Shown: positions 1 through 8,626 of the stretch, piece after piece
How the letters are laid out: each line of letters opens with the position of its first letter
Position numbering within the stretch: the stretch's first letter is position 1
From: Hydrogenovibrio thermophilus
GTDB lineage: Bacteria > Pseudomonadota > Gammaproteobacteria > Thiomicrospirales > Thiomicrospiraceae
Reading direction: 5' to 3'
DNA length: 64,000 nt
Assembly: GCF_004028275.1 (NCBI RefSeq)
Contig: NZ_CP035033.1
Span: forward strand, 806,001 to 870,000
Notes under the pieces: model-generated
The model's input: the letters and a program-made list of their open reading frames with translations, nothing else
Told to the model about the DNA's origin: nothing
The model's database searches: none
Position numbers and translations under genes: made by a program

Positions 1-972
1 ACCTTTCCAATCGGCACCGCCGATCGCTTTGAAGCCTCGATTAAGTTGGCGTTTGCCCAGCGCGGTCTGGTGGCGAAAGTGTCCGTGGTGTCCATGCCGG
101 AATTCATCAGTGAAGGCTCGGCCATCAACGATTTTTCCAAGCCGTCGCGAGTCATTCTGGGGAGTCAGGATGAGGATGCGATTGCGATTATGCGGGATTT
201 GATGCGCCCGTTCAATCACGTGACCGATCAGGTCAAGGTGATGTCGACGCGTGCTGCCGAATACACCAAATACGCCGTCAATGCTCTGTTGGCCACGCGG
301 ATCAGTTTGGTGAACGAACTGGCCAATAATGCCGAACATTTCAATATCGATATGGAAGAGGTGCGGCAAGGTTTAGGGTCCGATTCCCGCATCGGGTTCA
401 GTTATCTGTTTCCGGGGTGCGGTTTCGGCGGGCCGAATTTTGCGGCCGACGTGCAAGCCCTGGTGGGTACTTTGCAGTCGAAAGGCTATGATGCGGACTT
501 GTTGAAAGCGGTGCTGCAAAACAATGAAGTCCAGAAAGAGGTTTTGTTCCGCAAAGCCTGGCGTTATTTCAAAAACGATTTGCGCGGTTTGAAAATCGGT
601 ATCTGGGGTTTGTCCTTTAAACCGAATACAGCTACGGTCGATAATGCACCCAGCGTGAAAACCATTGAAGCCTTGGTGGCTCAAGGGGCTGAAGTGGTGG
701 CGTATGACCCGAAAGCCAATCCGTCGTTCAAGGCTTATTGGGGGGAGCGTAACAGTGTCACACTGGTTGAGGATATGTACGAAGCTTTGGAGCAAGTGGA
801 TGCCTTGATGATCCTGACCGAGTGGCGACGCTTCTGGAGTCCGGATTACCAGAGAATGTTCGATTTGATGAAACGACCGGTGGTTTTTGATGGCCGGAAT
901 ATTTACGAGCATGATGTGATGGTGCAGCATGGGTTCCGGCACTTCGGTGTCGGCCGCGGTGAGGTCATTTAG
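1..972 (+). CDS. UDP-glucose/GDP-mannose dehydrogenase family protein, 5'-truncated by window edge
   Basis: The reading frame is open from base 1, so the NAD-binding Rossmann half lies outside the window and the TTG at 46 is not the start. What remains is the central and UDP-binding part of a nucleotide-sugar dehydrogenase (UDP-glucose to UDP-glucuronate, for polysaccharide precursors). Visible family motifs are PEF-ISEGSAI at the substrate loop, the catalytic K-Y-A-V-N segment, and GFGG followed by an aspartate. The oddity is at the nucleophile: families have G-F-G-G-S-C-F-P-K-D, but here it reads G-F-G-G-P-N-F-A-A-D, so Cys is Asn (codon 436-438) and a different Cys sits six residues earlier. 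Family assignment is firm; enzymatic activity is doubtful. A terminator follows directly. Confidence 0.85.
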   Translation, partial: TFPIGTADRFEASIKLAFAQRGLVAKVSVVSMPEFISEGSAINDFSKPSRVILGSQDEDAIAIMRDLMRPFNHVTDQVKVMSTRAAEYTKYAVNALLATRISLVNELANNAEHFNIDMEEVRQGLGSDSRIGFSYLFPGCGFGGPNFAADVQALVGTLQSKGYDADLLKAVLQNNEVQKEVLFRKAWRYFKNDLRGLKIGIWGLSFKPNTATVDNAPSVKTIEALVAQGAEVVAYDPKANPSFKAYWGERNSVTLVEDMYEALEQVDALMILTEWRRFWSPDYQRMFDLMKRPVVFDGRNIYEHDVMVQHGFRHFGVGRGEVI

Positions 973-983
973 TGACGCTGCCT

Positions 984-1015
984 AAAAAAGCCCCGAAAGG
1001 GGCTTTTCTTTTTTT
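984..1015 (+). terminator. Rho-independent terminator after the ugd-like gene
   Basis: Perfect stem AAAAGCCCC (986-994) with GGGGCTTTT (999-1007), GAAA tetraloop, followed by a T-rich run. It lies 12 bases after the stop codon and separates this gene from pssA. Confidence 0.9.
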
Positions 1016-1094
1016 GAAAAGCGTTTAACGGTTGTTTGGCCGAGGGATTGTTTATAAAATGAATCTTTCCTTCCAAATTAATGAATAGGATTTT

Positions 1095-1901
1095 ATGAAA
1101 CCTTTTGAAAAAGGCATTTATTTATTGCCGAATTTGATGACGACCCTGGCGCTGTTCGCGGGATTCTATGCAGTGATTGCCGGGATGAATGGTCAGTTCG
1201 AACTCGGTGCCATCGCAATTTTCGTCGCCATGATTTTTGACGGCTTGGATGGCCGTGTGGCGCGCATGACCAACTCTTGTAGTGCTTTCGGTGCCGAATA
1301 TGACAGTTTGGCGGATATGGTGTCATTCGGTTTGGCCCCGGCGTTATTGGTCTATCAATGGGCGTTGCAGGATTTCGGTAAGCTGGGCTGGCTGATTGCC
1401 TTCATCTTTACCGTGGGAGCCGCATTGCGTCTGGCTCGTTTCAATACCCAAGTGGGGATTGCCGATAAACGTTATTTCCAAGGCTTGCCGAGCCCGGCCG
1501 CTGCGGCGTTGCTGGCCGGTTTTGTTTGGATGATTGAAACCAATCATATCGAGACAGGATTGGAGTCCTTGGCGGTGTTGCTGTTGACATTGGTGGCTGG
1601 GTTGATGATGGTCAGTAATATCCGTTTCAGTTCCTTTAAAGAACTGAACCTGAAAGACAAGGTACCGTTTGTGACCTTGCTGGTGGTGGTGCTGGTGTTT
1701 GTGGTAATCACCTTGAAGCCAGCCATGATTCTGTTCATTCTGTTTTTCGGTTACACCTTATCCGGCCCGGTTATGACGTTGAAGCAATTACAGCAAAAAC
1801 GGGCCTTGCGCCGCCAAGCCAAGTCGCAGGCGAAACCGGAAAAATCACCTGCGACCGAGCCGCAGAATGAACCCCCTACCGAAGAAACTTCAAAAGAGTA
1901 A
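1095..1901 (+). CDS. pssA: CDP-diacylglycerol-serine O-phosphatidyltransferase
   Basis: Integral membrane enzyme that joins CDP-diacylglycerol and serine to make phosphatidylserine, the first step to phosphatidylethanolamine. The CDP-alcohol phosphotransferase signature D-G-x2-A-R-x8-G-x3-D-x3-D is intact at residues 52-74. Several hydrophobic helices follow, and the last 35 residues are a Lys/Glu/Pro-rich cytosolic tail. At 268 residues it is the type II (PssA of most bacteria) form rather than the E. coli peripheral enzyme. The ATG at 1095 has an AGGA ribosome site. leuA begins 8 bases after the stop, so the pair is probably one transcript. pssA-leuA adjacency with ilv genes is common in proteobacteria; here ilvBNC is 26 kb away. 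Confidence 0.92.
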   Translation: MKPFEKGIYLLPNLMTTLALFAGFYAVIAGMNGQFELGAIAIFVAMIFDGLDGRVARMTNSCSAFGAEYDSLADMVSFGLAPALLVYQWALQDFGKLGWLIAFIFTVGAALRLARFNTQVGIADKRYFQGLPSPAAAALLAGFVWMIETNHIETGLESLAVLLLTLVAGLMMVSNIRFSSFKELNLKDKVPFVTLLVVVLVFVVITLKPAMILFILFFGYTLSGPVMTLKQLQQKRALRRQAKSQAKPEKSPATEPQNEPPTEETSKE

Positions 1902-1908
1902 TCCATTG

Positions 1909-3453
1909 ATGAAAGAAGAATTGGTCATTTTTGATACCACGCTACGCGACGGGGAGCAAAGCCCGGGCGCGTCCATGACGAAAGAAGAAAAGATTCGTAT
2001 TGCCAAGCAATTGGAAAAATTGCGGGTCAATGTGATTGAAGCCGGTTTTCCGGCCGCCAGTGTGGGCGATTTCGAATCGGTTAAAGCTGTGGCGACGGCG
2101 GTGAAGGATTCGACGGTCTGCGGTCTGGCGCGAGCGGTTGAAAACGACATAGTGCGTGCCGGGGAAGCGATTCAACCGGCCAACTCCGGGCGTATCCACA
2201 CTTTTATCGCGACCTCGCCGATTCACATGGAAAAGAAATTGAAGATGACGCCGGATGAGGTGGTTGAACGTGCCGTCTGGGCGGTAAAGCGAGCACGGGA
2301 TTTTACCGATAACGTCGAGTTTTCGCCGGAAGACGCCGGGCGTTCCGACATCGATTTTTTGTGTCGTGTTATTGAAGCGGTAATCGATGCCGGGGCCACA
2401 ACCATCAATATTCCGGATACGGTCGGTTACAACATTCCCGAACAGTTCGGTGACCTGTTCCATCAATTGCTGACGCGCATTCCGAATTCCGATAAGGCCA
2501 TTTTCTCAGCGCATTGTCATAACGATCTGGGGTTGGCTGTCGCGAATTCTTTGGCGGCCGTCAAAGCCGGCGCCCGTCAGGTGGAGTGTACCATCAACGG
2601 TTTGGGTGAGCGTGCCGGGAACACCGCTTTGGAAGAGGTGGTGATGGCTGTGCGTACTCGTCAAGATATGTTTGCCGTGGATACCCGTATCGAGACCACT
2701 GAAATTCTGGCGGCGTCACGTTTGGTGGCGGGTATTACCGGCTTTGCCGTGCAGCCGAATAAGGCGATTGTCGGCGCCAATGCTTTCTCGCATGAATCCG
2801 GCATTCACCAGGATGGCGTGCTCAAACACCGTGAAACCTATGAAATCATGCGGGCCGAAGACGTGGGCTGGACCACTAATAAGATGGTGCTGGGCAAGCA
2901 TTCCGGCCGCAGCGCTTTCCGCTCGCGTTTGCAGGAATTGGGTATCGAATTCGAAACCGAACAGGAGCTGAACGAAGCCTTTATCAGTTTCAAAGACCTG
3001 GCGGATCGCAAGCACGAAATCTACGATGAAGATTTGCAAGCGCTGGTGACCGACAACAATACCCGTCGGGTGGAAAACGAAGTTTTCCGACTGGTGGCCT
3101 TGAAAGTGGGTACCCAAACCGGCGATTCGCCGACGGCGGAAGTGACGCTGTGGATTGACGGTGAGGAAAAAACCGCCTTTTCCGAAGGCGGCGGGGTGGT
3201 GGATGCCACCTTTAAAGCCATTGAGAAATTGGTGAATTCCGGTGCCAGTCTGGAGTTGTATTCGGTCAGCAATGTCACTAACGGTACCGACTCGCTGGGC
3301 GAAACCACGGTGCGTATGGAAAAGGCCGGTCGCATTGTCAACGGCCAGGGAGCAGACACCGACATCGTGACGGCTTCGGCCAAAGCGTACATCAACGCGC
3401 TGAATAAATTGCAGGATGCCGCCAGTAAGGCCCATCCTCAAGCGGACGTGTAG
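1909..3453 (+). CDS. leuA: 2-isopropylmalate synthase
   Basis: Condenses acetyl-CoA with 2-oxoisovalerate, the committed step of leucine synthesis. The 514-residue protein has the DRE-TIM catalytic motif [13 protein letters not shown] near its start, the metal-binding H-C-H-N-D-L-G, the S-G-I-H-Q-D-G motif, and a full C-terminal LeuA regulatory domain (about residues 390-514) that normally mediates leucine feedback inhibition. An upstream in-frame ATG at 1867 lies inside pssA and would add 14 residues; ATG 1909, just after the pssA stop, gives the family's usual N-terminus ([15 protein letters not shown]). Probably cotranscribed with pssA. Confidence 0.95.
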   Translation: MKEELVIFDTTLRDGEQSPGASMTKEEKIRIAKQLEKLRVNVIEAGFPAASVGDFESVKAVATAVKDSTVCGLARAVENDIVRAGEAIQPANSGRIHTFIATSPIHMEKKLKMTPDEVVERAVWAVKRARDFTDNVEFSPEDAGRSDIDFLCRVIEAVIDAGATTINIPDTVGYNIPEQFGDLFHQLLTRIPNSDKAIFSAHCHNDLGLAVANSLAAVKAGARQVECTINGLGERAGNTALEEVVMAVRTRQDMFAVDTRIETTEILAASRLVAGITGFAVQPNKAIVGANAFSHESGIHQDGVLKHRETYEIMRAEDVGWTTNKMVLGKHSGRSAFRSRLQELGIEFETEQELNEAFISFKDLADRKHEIYDEDLQALVTDNNTRRVENEVFRLVALKVGTQTGDSPTAEVTLWIDGEEKTAFSEGGGVVDATFKAIEKLVNSGASLELYSVSNVTNGTDSLGETTVRMEKAGRIVNGQGADTDIVTASAKAYINALNKLQDAASKAHPQADV

Positions 3454-3470
3454 TTTCCAGAGGGGCGGAT

Positions 3471-4037
3471 GTGCAAGCGGATTTTTTAAATACTCTAGGT
3501 CTCACCACTTGGCAAGCCAGGCCTGGGTATTTTGCCAAGTCGGTTACGCGAACGGAGCCGGCGGCGAATTCCATCTCTCTGGAAGCTGAAGCGATGACCG
3601 CGGCCCCAAGCACCGAGATGGAAGTGAATTCAGTGGTATCGGAAGCCGAGATGGCATCCGCCCCTGTTGAAACACCAGCGCCGAAACCGGCGTTTGTTTT
3701 GGTGGGGGCCGGTTTGGACGATATTTGGCAAAATGAATCTGCCGTGCAATGGGGCTTGATGTTGAATATCCTGAAAGCCTTTGGGTTATCTGAAGAACAA
3801 TTACGTTTTTTCGATACCGCGCATGCCGTGACGGATGAAGCGGTGTTTGCCTCCATTGAAGAGGTCATCGACCTGGGAGTGGAAACGGTGTTTGCATTTG
3901 AAGAAAGCTCGCCGTTGATTGAGCAACTTGAAGAAGGGGTGCAAGTGGTGTTTTTGCCATCGTTGGATGAAATGATGCAACGCGGCCAAGCCAAGCGCGA
4001 AACCTTTGAAATCCTGTCTCATGTAATATCTGCCTGA
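3471..4037 (+). CDS. holD: HolD-like DNA polymerase III psi subunit (putative)
   Basis: A 188-residue protein starting at GTG 3471. The N-terminus (L-N-T-L-G-L-T-T-W-Q-A-R-P-G) resembles the conserved L-x2-L-G-I-x2-W-x2-R-x-P start of the psi subunit of the clamp loader. The C-terminal half (about residues 75-185) resembles HolD's alpha/beta fold and ends in a P-S-L-D-E-M helix. Residues 25-72 are an Ala/Glu/Pro-rich, low-complexity linker. rimI follows 11 bases downstream, the usual holD-rimI order in gammaproteobacteria, and this supports the call more than the weak similarity does. A full copy of the CCAGGCCTGG palindrome lies exactly in the conserved W-x2-R-P segment. It could be an unrelated rimI-linked protein. 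Confidence 0.6.
   Translation: MQADFLNTLGLTTWQARPGYFAKSVTRTEPAANSISLEAEAMTAAPSTEMEVNSVVSEAEMASAPVETPAPKPAFVLVGAGLDDIWQNESAVQWGLMLNILKAFGLSEEQLRFFDTAHAVTDEAVFASIEEVIDLGVETVFAFEESSPLIEQLEEGVQVVFLPSLDEMMQRGQAKRETFEILSHVISA
3517..3526. repeat. CCAGGCCTGG iterated palindrome (exact)
   Basis: Exact 10/10 copy inside holD-like, read as Ala-Arg-Pro-Gly. Confidence 0.85.
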
Positions 4038-4048
4038 CGGAACGTCCT

Positions 4049-4525
4049 GTGCCTTCTTGTTACAGTTATTTTCGCCCGATGGACGAATCTGATTTGGATT
4101 GGGTGATGTCGGTTGAGACGGCCGCCTACGACTTTCCCTGGTCTCGTCAAGGGTTTGAAAAAGCCTTGGATGACGGCCTTAGTTATGTGTTCTGTGATGC
4201 TACCCGGCAATCATTGGGTTATGCCTGCTTCTTATCGGTTTTGGACGAAGCGCACTTATTGAACCTGTGTATTGCCCCGGGCCACCATCGTCAGGGGGTC
4301 GCGTCGGAGGGACTGAAGGCGTTGATCGACCATTTTGCTTCCGCAGCGTTTGAGGTGATGTTGTTGGAAGTCAGGGAGTCCAACCCGGCGGTGCGGTTGT
4401 ATAAAAAGCTGGGGTTTGTCGAAGACGGTGTGCGTCCGAATTATTATCCAGTGAAAAGCCAGGAAAACGGGGAGAGGGCCGCTGAACGGGAAGACGCGAT
4501 TTTAATGTCGTGTCGTTTGAATTGA
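4049..4525 (+). CDS. rimI: Ribosomal protein S18 alanine N-acetyltransferase
   Basis: GNAT-fold acetyltransferase that acetylates the N-terminal alanine of ribosomal protein S18 with acetyl-CoA. The 158-residue length fits. Typical RimI blocks are present: the F-P-W near residue 30, the acetyl-CoA pyrophosphate loop H-H-R-Q-G-V-A near residue 75, L-E-V-R-x-S-N, L-Y-K-K-L-G-F, and the terminal N-Y-Y-P-V with E-D-A-I-L-M. The likely start is GTG 4049, 11 bases after the holD-like stop, so translation is probably coupled. The gene is followed by a palindromic terminator. Confidence 0.92.
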   Translation: MPSCYSYFRPMDESDLDWVMSVETAAYDFPWSRQGFEKALDDGLSYVFCDATRQSLGYACFLSVLDEAHLLNLCIAPGHHRQGVASEGLKALIDHFASAAFEVMLLEVRESNPAVRLYKKLGFVEDGVRPNYYPVKSQENGERAAEREDAILMSCRLN

Positions 4526-4550
4526 TTCTGGACTGATTTTAGATGGATAA

Positions 4551-4575
4551 AACGGCCAGGCCTGGCCGTTTTTGG
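4551..4575. terminator. Bidirectional terminator built from the iterated palindrome
   Basis: A perfect 20-bp palindrome (4551-4570), AACGGCCAGG followed by its complement, then a T run. It sits between convergent rimI and suhB. The core 4556-4565 is an exact CCAGGCCTGG. Confidence 0.8.
4556..4565. repeat. CCAGGCCTGG iterated palindrome (exact)
   Basis: Exact intergenic copy with the extended flanks ACGG and CCGTTTTT; forms the rimI/suhB terminator. Confidence 0.85.
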
Positions 4576-4597
4576 GTTTGGCGGTGTTTTAAACCGA

Positions 4598-5398
4598 TTA
4601 GTTTCGGAATTCTTCCGGAATGGTTTTGCCGATGATTTTCGCCATTTCTTTCAGCATTTTGCCGTTGGCAGCAATCAGGTTGCCCGATTCCAGGTATTTG
4701 TCGCCGCCTTTGAAATCACTGACCATGCCGCCTGCTTCGGTCACGATTAAGGCGCCGGCGGCAATGTCCCAAGGTTTTAAACGCATTTCCCAATAACCGT
4801 CCACGCGTCCGCAAGCGACGTACGCCAAGTCCAGTGCCGCGGAACCAGGGCGGCGGATGCCGGCAGTTGTCAGCATGAATTGCTTCAAACTTTCCAGGTA
4901 GGCATCAACGTATTCAAAGTCGTAATATGGGATACCGGTTGCCATCAGGGCGTTTTGCAGGGTTTTCTGTTCACTGACGCGGATGCGGTAGTTGTTGAGG
5001 CGGGCACCGGCACCACGACTGGCGGAGAAGAGTTCGTCACGCAATGGGTCGTAAACCACGCCGTGCATCAGGCGGCCTTTCTCGGTCACTGCGATGGACA
5101 CCGCGAACTGCGGGAACTGGTGTAAAAAGTTGGTGGTGCCGTCCAGCGGGTCGATGATCCATTCAAAATCCGAATCGGTTTGGTGGTGTCCGCTTTCTTC
5201 GGCTTTGATGCTGTGATCCGGGTGGTATTTTCGAATGGTGTCGATGATGATGCGTTCGGCATGTTTATCGACTTCGCTGACATAGTCGTTGCGCCCTTTT
5301 TCTTCAATATCGAGCCGATCAATGTGCTCCAGCTGGTTGGCGATGAATTCACCGGCTTCTTTCGCCGCAATGGTGGCAATATTTAAAATAGGATGCAT
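4598..5398 (-). CDS. suhB: Inositol-1-monophosphatase family protein
   Basis: Mg-dependent phosphatase of the IMPase family; in E. coli SuhB also acts as an rRNA-transcription antitermination factor. The 266-residue protein shows the metal-binding E-E-S-G, then D-P-L-D-G-T-T-N-F, and the second motif W-D-I-A-A-G-A-L-I-V-T-E-A-G-G, in the correct order and spacing. It is divergent from trmJ across 65 bases and convergent with rimI. As in many gammaproteobacteria, suhB and trmJ are divergent neighbours, followed by the cysE-isc block. Confidence 0.93.
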   Translation of the reverse strand: MHPILNIATIAAKEAGEFIANQLEHIDRLDIEEKGRNDYVSEVDKHAERIIIDTIRKYHPDHSIKAEESGHHQTDSDFEWIIDPLDGTTNFLHQFPQFAVSIAVTEKGRLMHGVVYDPLRDELFSASRGAGARLNNYRIRVSEQKTLQNALMATGIPYYDFEYVDAYLESLKQFMLTTAGIRRPGSAALDLAYVACGRVDGYWEMRLKPWDIAAGALIVTEAGGMVSDFKGGDKYLESGNLIAANGKMLKEMAKIIGKTIPEEFRN

Positions 5399-5463
5399 AA
5401 GTTCAGTTCCAGTTGTTAGAATAATCGGTTATTCGAATATAGGCGCATTATAGCGGAAAAAGC

Positions 5464-6249
5464 ATGGTAGAAGATTACAGAACGCACCCGAATTTGGCAA
5501 AGATTAAAATTGTTCTGGTGGAGACGTCACACCCAGGCAATATCGGGGCGGTTGCGCGTGCCATGAAGAATATGGGGTTGAGCCAATTGGTGCTGGTGAA
5601 CCCTAAGGAATTCCCGAGTCAAGTGGCGTCGGTACGGGCGTCGGGTGCCGCCGATGTGTTGAATGACGCGCAAGTGGTGGCGAGTTTGGATGACGCCATT
5701 GCGGATTGTCAGGTGGTGGTCGGAGCCAGTGCGCGGATGCGCAAAGTATCTTGGCCGCAACTGGACGTACGCCAGACGGCACAGTTGGCGATGGAAACGG
5801 TTTCGGCGGATGCGCAAGCGCAGGTGGCGATTCTGTTCGGCCGCGAAGATTCGGGCTTGAGCAATGCGGAGATGGATAAGTGTCATTATTTGGCACACAT
5901 TCCAACCAATCCGACGTACAGCTCGCTGAATATCGCGGCGGCGGTGCAGGTGTTCGTTTATGAGTTTCTGATGGCGACCGATATCAAGAGCGTGCATCAG
6001 GCCGAAGGATATCGGCACCAGTTGGCGAGTGCCGAACAGTTGGAAGGGTTTTACGATCATCTGTATCAGGCGTTGCAGGACATCGCGTTTTTGGACCCGT
6101 CCAAAAATGCTCGCTTCATGCGTCGTATGCGTCGATTGTTCAATCGCAGTCAATTGGATGTCAAGGAAATCGATATTTTACGAGGCATCTTGACCGCGGC
6201 GCAGCGCCAGTCGAATCAATTAAAAACCCTGACTCAGGATCGGGATTAA
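5464..6249 (+). CDS. trmJ: tRNA (cytidine/uridine-2'-O-)-methyltransferase
   Basis: SPOUT-class enzyme that 2'-O-methylates nucleotide 32 of several tRNAs using S-adenosylmethionine. The deep-knot motifs are all visible: N-I-G-A-V-A-R-A-M-K-N-M-G, the L-F-G-R-E-D-S-G-L knot, and I-P-T-N-P-T-Y-S-S-L-N-I-A-A-A-V-Q. The 261 residues match TrmJ, including the C-terminal extension that separates it from TrmL. Start ATG 5464. It precedes cysE by 54 bases in the same direction. Confidence 0.93.
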   Translation: MVEDYRTHPNLAKIKIVLVETSHPGNIGAVARAMKNMGLSQLVLVNPKEFPSQVASVRASGAADVLNDAQVVASLDDAIADCQVVVGASARMRKVSWPQLDVRQTAQLAMETVSADAQAQVAILFGREDSGLSNAEMDKCHYLAHIPTNPTYSSLNIAAAVQVFVYEFLMATDIKSVHQAEGYRHQLASAEQLEGFYDHLYQALQDIAFLDPSKNARFMRRMRRLFNRSQLDVKEIDILRGILTAAQRQSNQLKTLTQDRD

Positions 6250-6303
6250 AATACCGTTCATTAGTTTTACGTTTTTTGACGCTTACCCATTTAAGGAAAC
6301 GGC

Positions 6304-7107
6304 ATGTTCAAACGAATCAGAGACGACATTCAATCCGTATTTGACCGAGACCCGGCGGCACGGAACAGCTTTGAAGTCCTAACCACCTATCCAGGGCTGC
6401 ATGCGGTTCTGTGGTATCGACTATCGCATTGGTTGTGGGGCTTGGGGTTGAAGTGGCTGGCGCGTTTCATCTCCGGTTTGGCGCGTTGGTTTACCGGCAT
6501 TGAAATCCACCCGGCGGCGAAAATCGGCAACCGTTTCTTTATCGATCACGGCATGGGAGTGGTCATCGGGGAAACCGCTGAAATCGGGGATGACTGTACT
6601 TTGTATCATGGTGTGACTCTGGGAGGCACCAGCTGGAATGAAGGCAAGCGTCATCCAACGTTGGGGAATCGTGTGGTGGTCGGTGCCGGTGCGAAAGTGC
6701 TGGGGCCAATCGAAATTGGCGACGATGCCCGTATCGGTTCCAATGCCGTGGTGATTAAATCCGTGCCGAATAATCGGACAGTGGTCGGGATTCCCGGACG
6801 TGTGGTGGAGACCAATCTGAGCGCGAAGGAAAAACGCCGCCAGAAAATGGCGCAGAAAATCGGGTTCGATGCTTATGGTGTGGGTCAGGACGTCGAAGAT
6901 CCGGTGGAGAAGGCCATTTACAGTTTGCTGGATCATGTGCAAAGTCAGGACGAGCAACTGGAGCGCTTGAACGAACAGGTTCAAAAATTGGGTGGGGCGG
7001 ACACGCATGTGGATTTGCCGAGTCTGGATGATGCGGTATTGGAGCCGGATGATCCGGAGCAGCGAGCGCATGTAAAACCGCATGAAACGGGCGAAGCACC
7101 CAAATAG
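6304..7107 (+). CDS. cysE: Serine O-acetyltransferase
   Basis: Makes O-acetylserine from serine and acetyl-CoA for cysteine synthesis. The 267-residue protein has the N-terminal helical domain, then left-handed hexapeptide repeats (about residues 70-165) with the catalytic [12 protein letters not shown] and Y-H-G-V-T-L-G-G-T. The C-terminal roughly 95 residues (V-E-T-N onward) form a helical, charged tail. This is the cysE form usually found just upstream of iscR, linking sulfur supply to Fe-S cluster formation. ATG 6304 has an AAGGAA ribosome site. Confidence 0.93.
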   Translation: MFKRIRDDIQSVFDRDPAARNSFEVLTTYPGLHAVLWYRLSHWLWGLGLKWLARFISGLARWFTGIEIHPAAKIGNRFFIDHGMGVVIGETAEIGDDCTLYHGVTLGGTSWNEGKRHPTLGNRVVVGAGAKVLGPIEIGDDARIGSNAVVIKSVPNNRTVVGIPGRVVETNLSAKEKRRQKMAQKIGFDAYGVGQDVEDPVEKAIYSLLDHVQSQDEQLERLNEQVQKLGGADTHVDLPSLDDAVLEPDDPEQRAHVKPHETGEAPK

Positions 7108-7129
7108 AACCTTGAATAAATGCTTGAAA

Positions 7130-7170
7130 TTGGACTAATTCTTGAGTTGTTCGCTAGGTTATTGTAGAAT
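7130..7170 (+). promoter_or_regulatory. iscR promoter with possible IscR operator
   Basis: -35 TTGAGT (7142-7147), 17-bp spacer, -10 TAGAAT (7165-7170). The segment GGACTAATTCTTGAGT covering the -35 resembles a type 1 IscR site (GACT...AGT dyad), consistent with IscR autorepression. The promoter call is good; the operator call is tentative. Confidence 0.6.
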
Positions 7171-7261
7171 GTTACAATTGATTAACAATTGAGTGGCGGT
7201 TTCATTCGCATTTGAGCGAAGAAAGGTTGGCCACCAAGCATTTGCAGAAGGGTTGACAGTT

Positions 7262-7690
7262 ATGAAACTCACGTCAAAAGGACGATATGCAGTAACCGCC
7301 ATGCTGGATATCGCCTTGAATCAGTCCAAAGGTCCGATTACCTTGGCGATGATTTCCGAGCGACAGGATATTTCGCTTTCCTATTTGGAGCAAATTTTCG
7401 CCAAACTGAAAAAAGCGGACTTGGTTTTGAGTGCCAGAGGGCCGGGCGGCGGTTACCGCTTGAGTCGTGATGCGGGTGAAATCACCGTCAGTCAGGTGAT
7501 TTCCGCTGTGAATGAGGATTTGGAACCGAGACGCTGCCGTGGGCAATCGAATTGTCAGAACGGCATGCAATGCTTGTCGCACGAGCTTTGGGCGGATTTA
7601 AGTGATATGATTCAAGGTTTCCTCAGTGGCGTGACGTTGCAGCAAATTATCGACGGGCGTTCCGTCGCGAAAGAAGTGCAATTAGCGTAA
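7262..7690 (+). CDS. iscR: Fe-S cluster-sensing Rrf2-family regulator IscR
   Basis: Transcription factor that carries a [2Fe-2S] cluster and controls Fe-S biogenesis genes. The 142-residue protein starts with [11 protein letters not shown], has the winged-helix segment Y-L-E-Q-I-F-A-K-L, the G-P-G-G-G-Y wing, and the cluster ligands [13 protein letters not shown] with the following H. An in-frame GTG at 7193 would add 23 unrelated residues and overlap the promoter, so ATG 7262 is preferred. Its usual partners iscS and iscU are absent; iscA follows 17 bases downstream. Confidence 0.95.
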   Translation: MKLTSKGRYAVTAMLDIALNQSKGPITLAMISERQDISLSYLEQIFAKLKKADLVLSARGPGGGYRLSRDAGEITVSQVISAVNEDLEPRRCRGQSNCQNGMQCLSHELWADLSDMIQGFLSGVTLQQIIDGRSVAKEVQLA

Positions 7691-7707
7691 GCGGAAATGG
7701 AGTAATT

Positions 7708-8034
7708 ATGGCAGTGACATTGACAGAAGCGGCTGCACAACGCGTTAAAACCATGTTGGATAAACGCGGGCACGGCATTGGCTTGAAGGTTTCGACCAAA
7801 GTCAGCGGGTGCACCGGGTTTGCTTATGTGGTGGATTATGCGGACGAAATTACCGAAGGCGACAATGTTTATGAAAGCTTTGGGGTTCAGGTTGTGGTGC
7901 CGAAAAAAAGTTTGGAACAAATTGACGGAATGGAGTTGGATTACGTCAAGGAAAGTCTCCTGAACGAAGGGTTTGAATTTAATAATCCGAACGTGAAAGA
8001 TTCTTGCGGCTGCGGAGAATCGTTCAGCGTTTAA
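7708..8034 (+). CDS. iscA: A-type Fe-S carrier protein (IscA/ErpA family)
   Basis: Small carrier that passes Fe-S clusters to apoproteins. The 108-residue protein has the three conserved cysteines: V-S-G-C-T-G-F and the terminal C-G-C-G. Spacing and the V-V-P-K-K-S-L segment favour IscA, which also fits its place after iscR. The GGAG ribosome site lies 7 bases before ATG 7708. The normal gene order is iscR-S-U-A-hscB-hscA-fdx; here only R and A remain before ndk. A terminator follows. Confidence 0.9.
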   Translation: MAVTLTEAAAQRVKTMLDKRGHGIGLKVSTKVSGCTGFAYVVDYADEITEGDNVYESFGVQVVVPKKSLEQIDGMELDYVKESLLNEGFEFNNPNVKDSCGCGESFSV

Positions 8035-8057
8035 ATAACGTCTTTCGACAACATCAG

Positions 8058-8089
8058 AAAAGGCCTCGGAATCCCGGGGCTTTTTTTTT
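8058..8089 (+). terminator. Rho-independent terminator after iscA
   Basis: Stem AAAAGGCCTCGG pairs, with two G-T pairs, to CCGGGGC plus T residues, loop AATC, then nine Ts. It ends the iscR-iscA transcript. Confidence 0.85.
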
Positions 8090-8181
8090 CGATAAAGGGC
8101 TTTTTCGCTGATTTTAAAAACCTTTTTTCTGCAATGTTTTTATGAGATTGTTAAAATAAGCTAATTCTAAAATATTGGGTA

Positions 8182-8616
8182 GTGAGTGACATGCTGGAAA
8201 GGACGTTTTCGATTATTAAACCGGATGCGGTGAAGCGTAATTTGATTGGTGAAATTTTAAGTCGTTTGGAACAAAATGGCTTGAAAGTGGTGGCGTCGAA
8301 AATGGTATTCCTGACACGCGGAGAAGCGGAAGGGTTTTACGCCGAGCATGAAGGCAAGCCTTTCTACGAAACGCTGGTCAACAATATGACCGCTGGGCCG
8401 ATTATTGTGCAAGTACTGGAAGGCGAAGACGCCATCGCGAAAAATCGCCAGGTGATGGGGACGACGGATCCTGAGAAAGCGGATGCCGGCACCATCCGTA
8501 AAGATTTTGCCGTGTCGATGCAGCAAAATTCGGTACACGGTTCCGATTCGCCGGCAAGCGCGGCGCGTGAAATCAGTTACTTTTTCAGCGAAATTGAAAT
8601 TTTTTCAGGCAATTGA
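8182..8616 (+). CDS. ndk: Nucleoside diphosphate kinase
   Basis: Equilibrates nucleoside di- and triphosphates through a phosphohistidine. The sequence [12 protein letters not shown], the G-T-T-D-P loop and the active-site N-S-V-H-G-S-D-S are all present in about 142-144 residues. GTG 8182 and ATG 8191 are in frame three codons apart; neither has a decisive ribosome site, and 8191 would give a terminus closer to other Ndk. ndk-rlmN adjacency is conserved in gammaproteobacteria downstream of the isc operon. Confidence 0.93.
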   Translation: MSDMLERTFSIIKPDAVKRNLIGEILSRLEQNGLKVVASKMVFLTRGEAEGFYAEHEGKPFYETLVNNMTAGPIIVQVLEGEDAIAKNRQVMGTTDPEKADAGTIRKDFAVSMQQNSVHGSDSPASAAREISYFFSEIEIFSGN

Positions 8617-8626
8617 TAGGCCGATT

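Noticed and set aside
2716-3441. 240-codon minus-strand frame inside leuA
   Set aside because: Fully covered by a well-conserved enzyme on the other strand; the peptide has no recognisable fold.
7193-7261. GTG extension of iscR
   Set aside because: Would start within about 25 bases of the -10 box and add residues absent from IscR.
8061-8066. AGGCCT in the iscA terminator and other bare AGGCCT sites (8699, 10729, 14688, 16677, 18304, 37673, 41208, 47284, 56922)
   Set aside because: They lack the flanking CC/GG of the iterated palindrome; a bare 6-mer is expected about 15 times by chance, so I did not count them.
8483-8626. Upstream extension of rlmN
   Set aside because: Overlaps ndk entirely; the RlmN family starts near ATG 8627, which follows the ndk stop.
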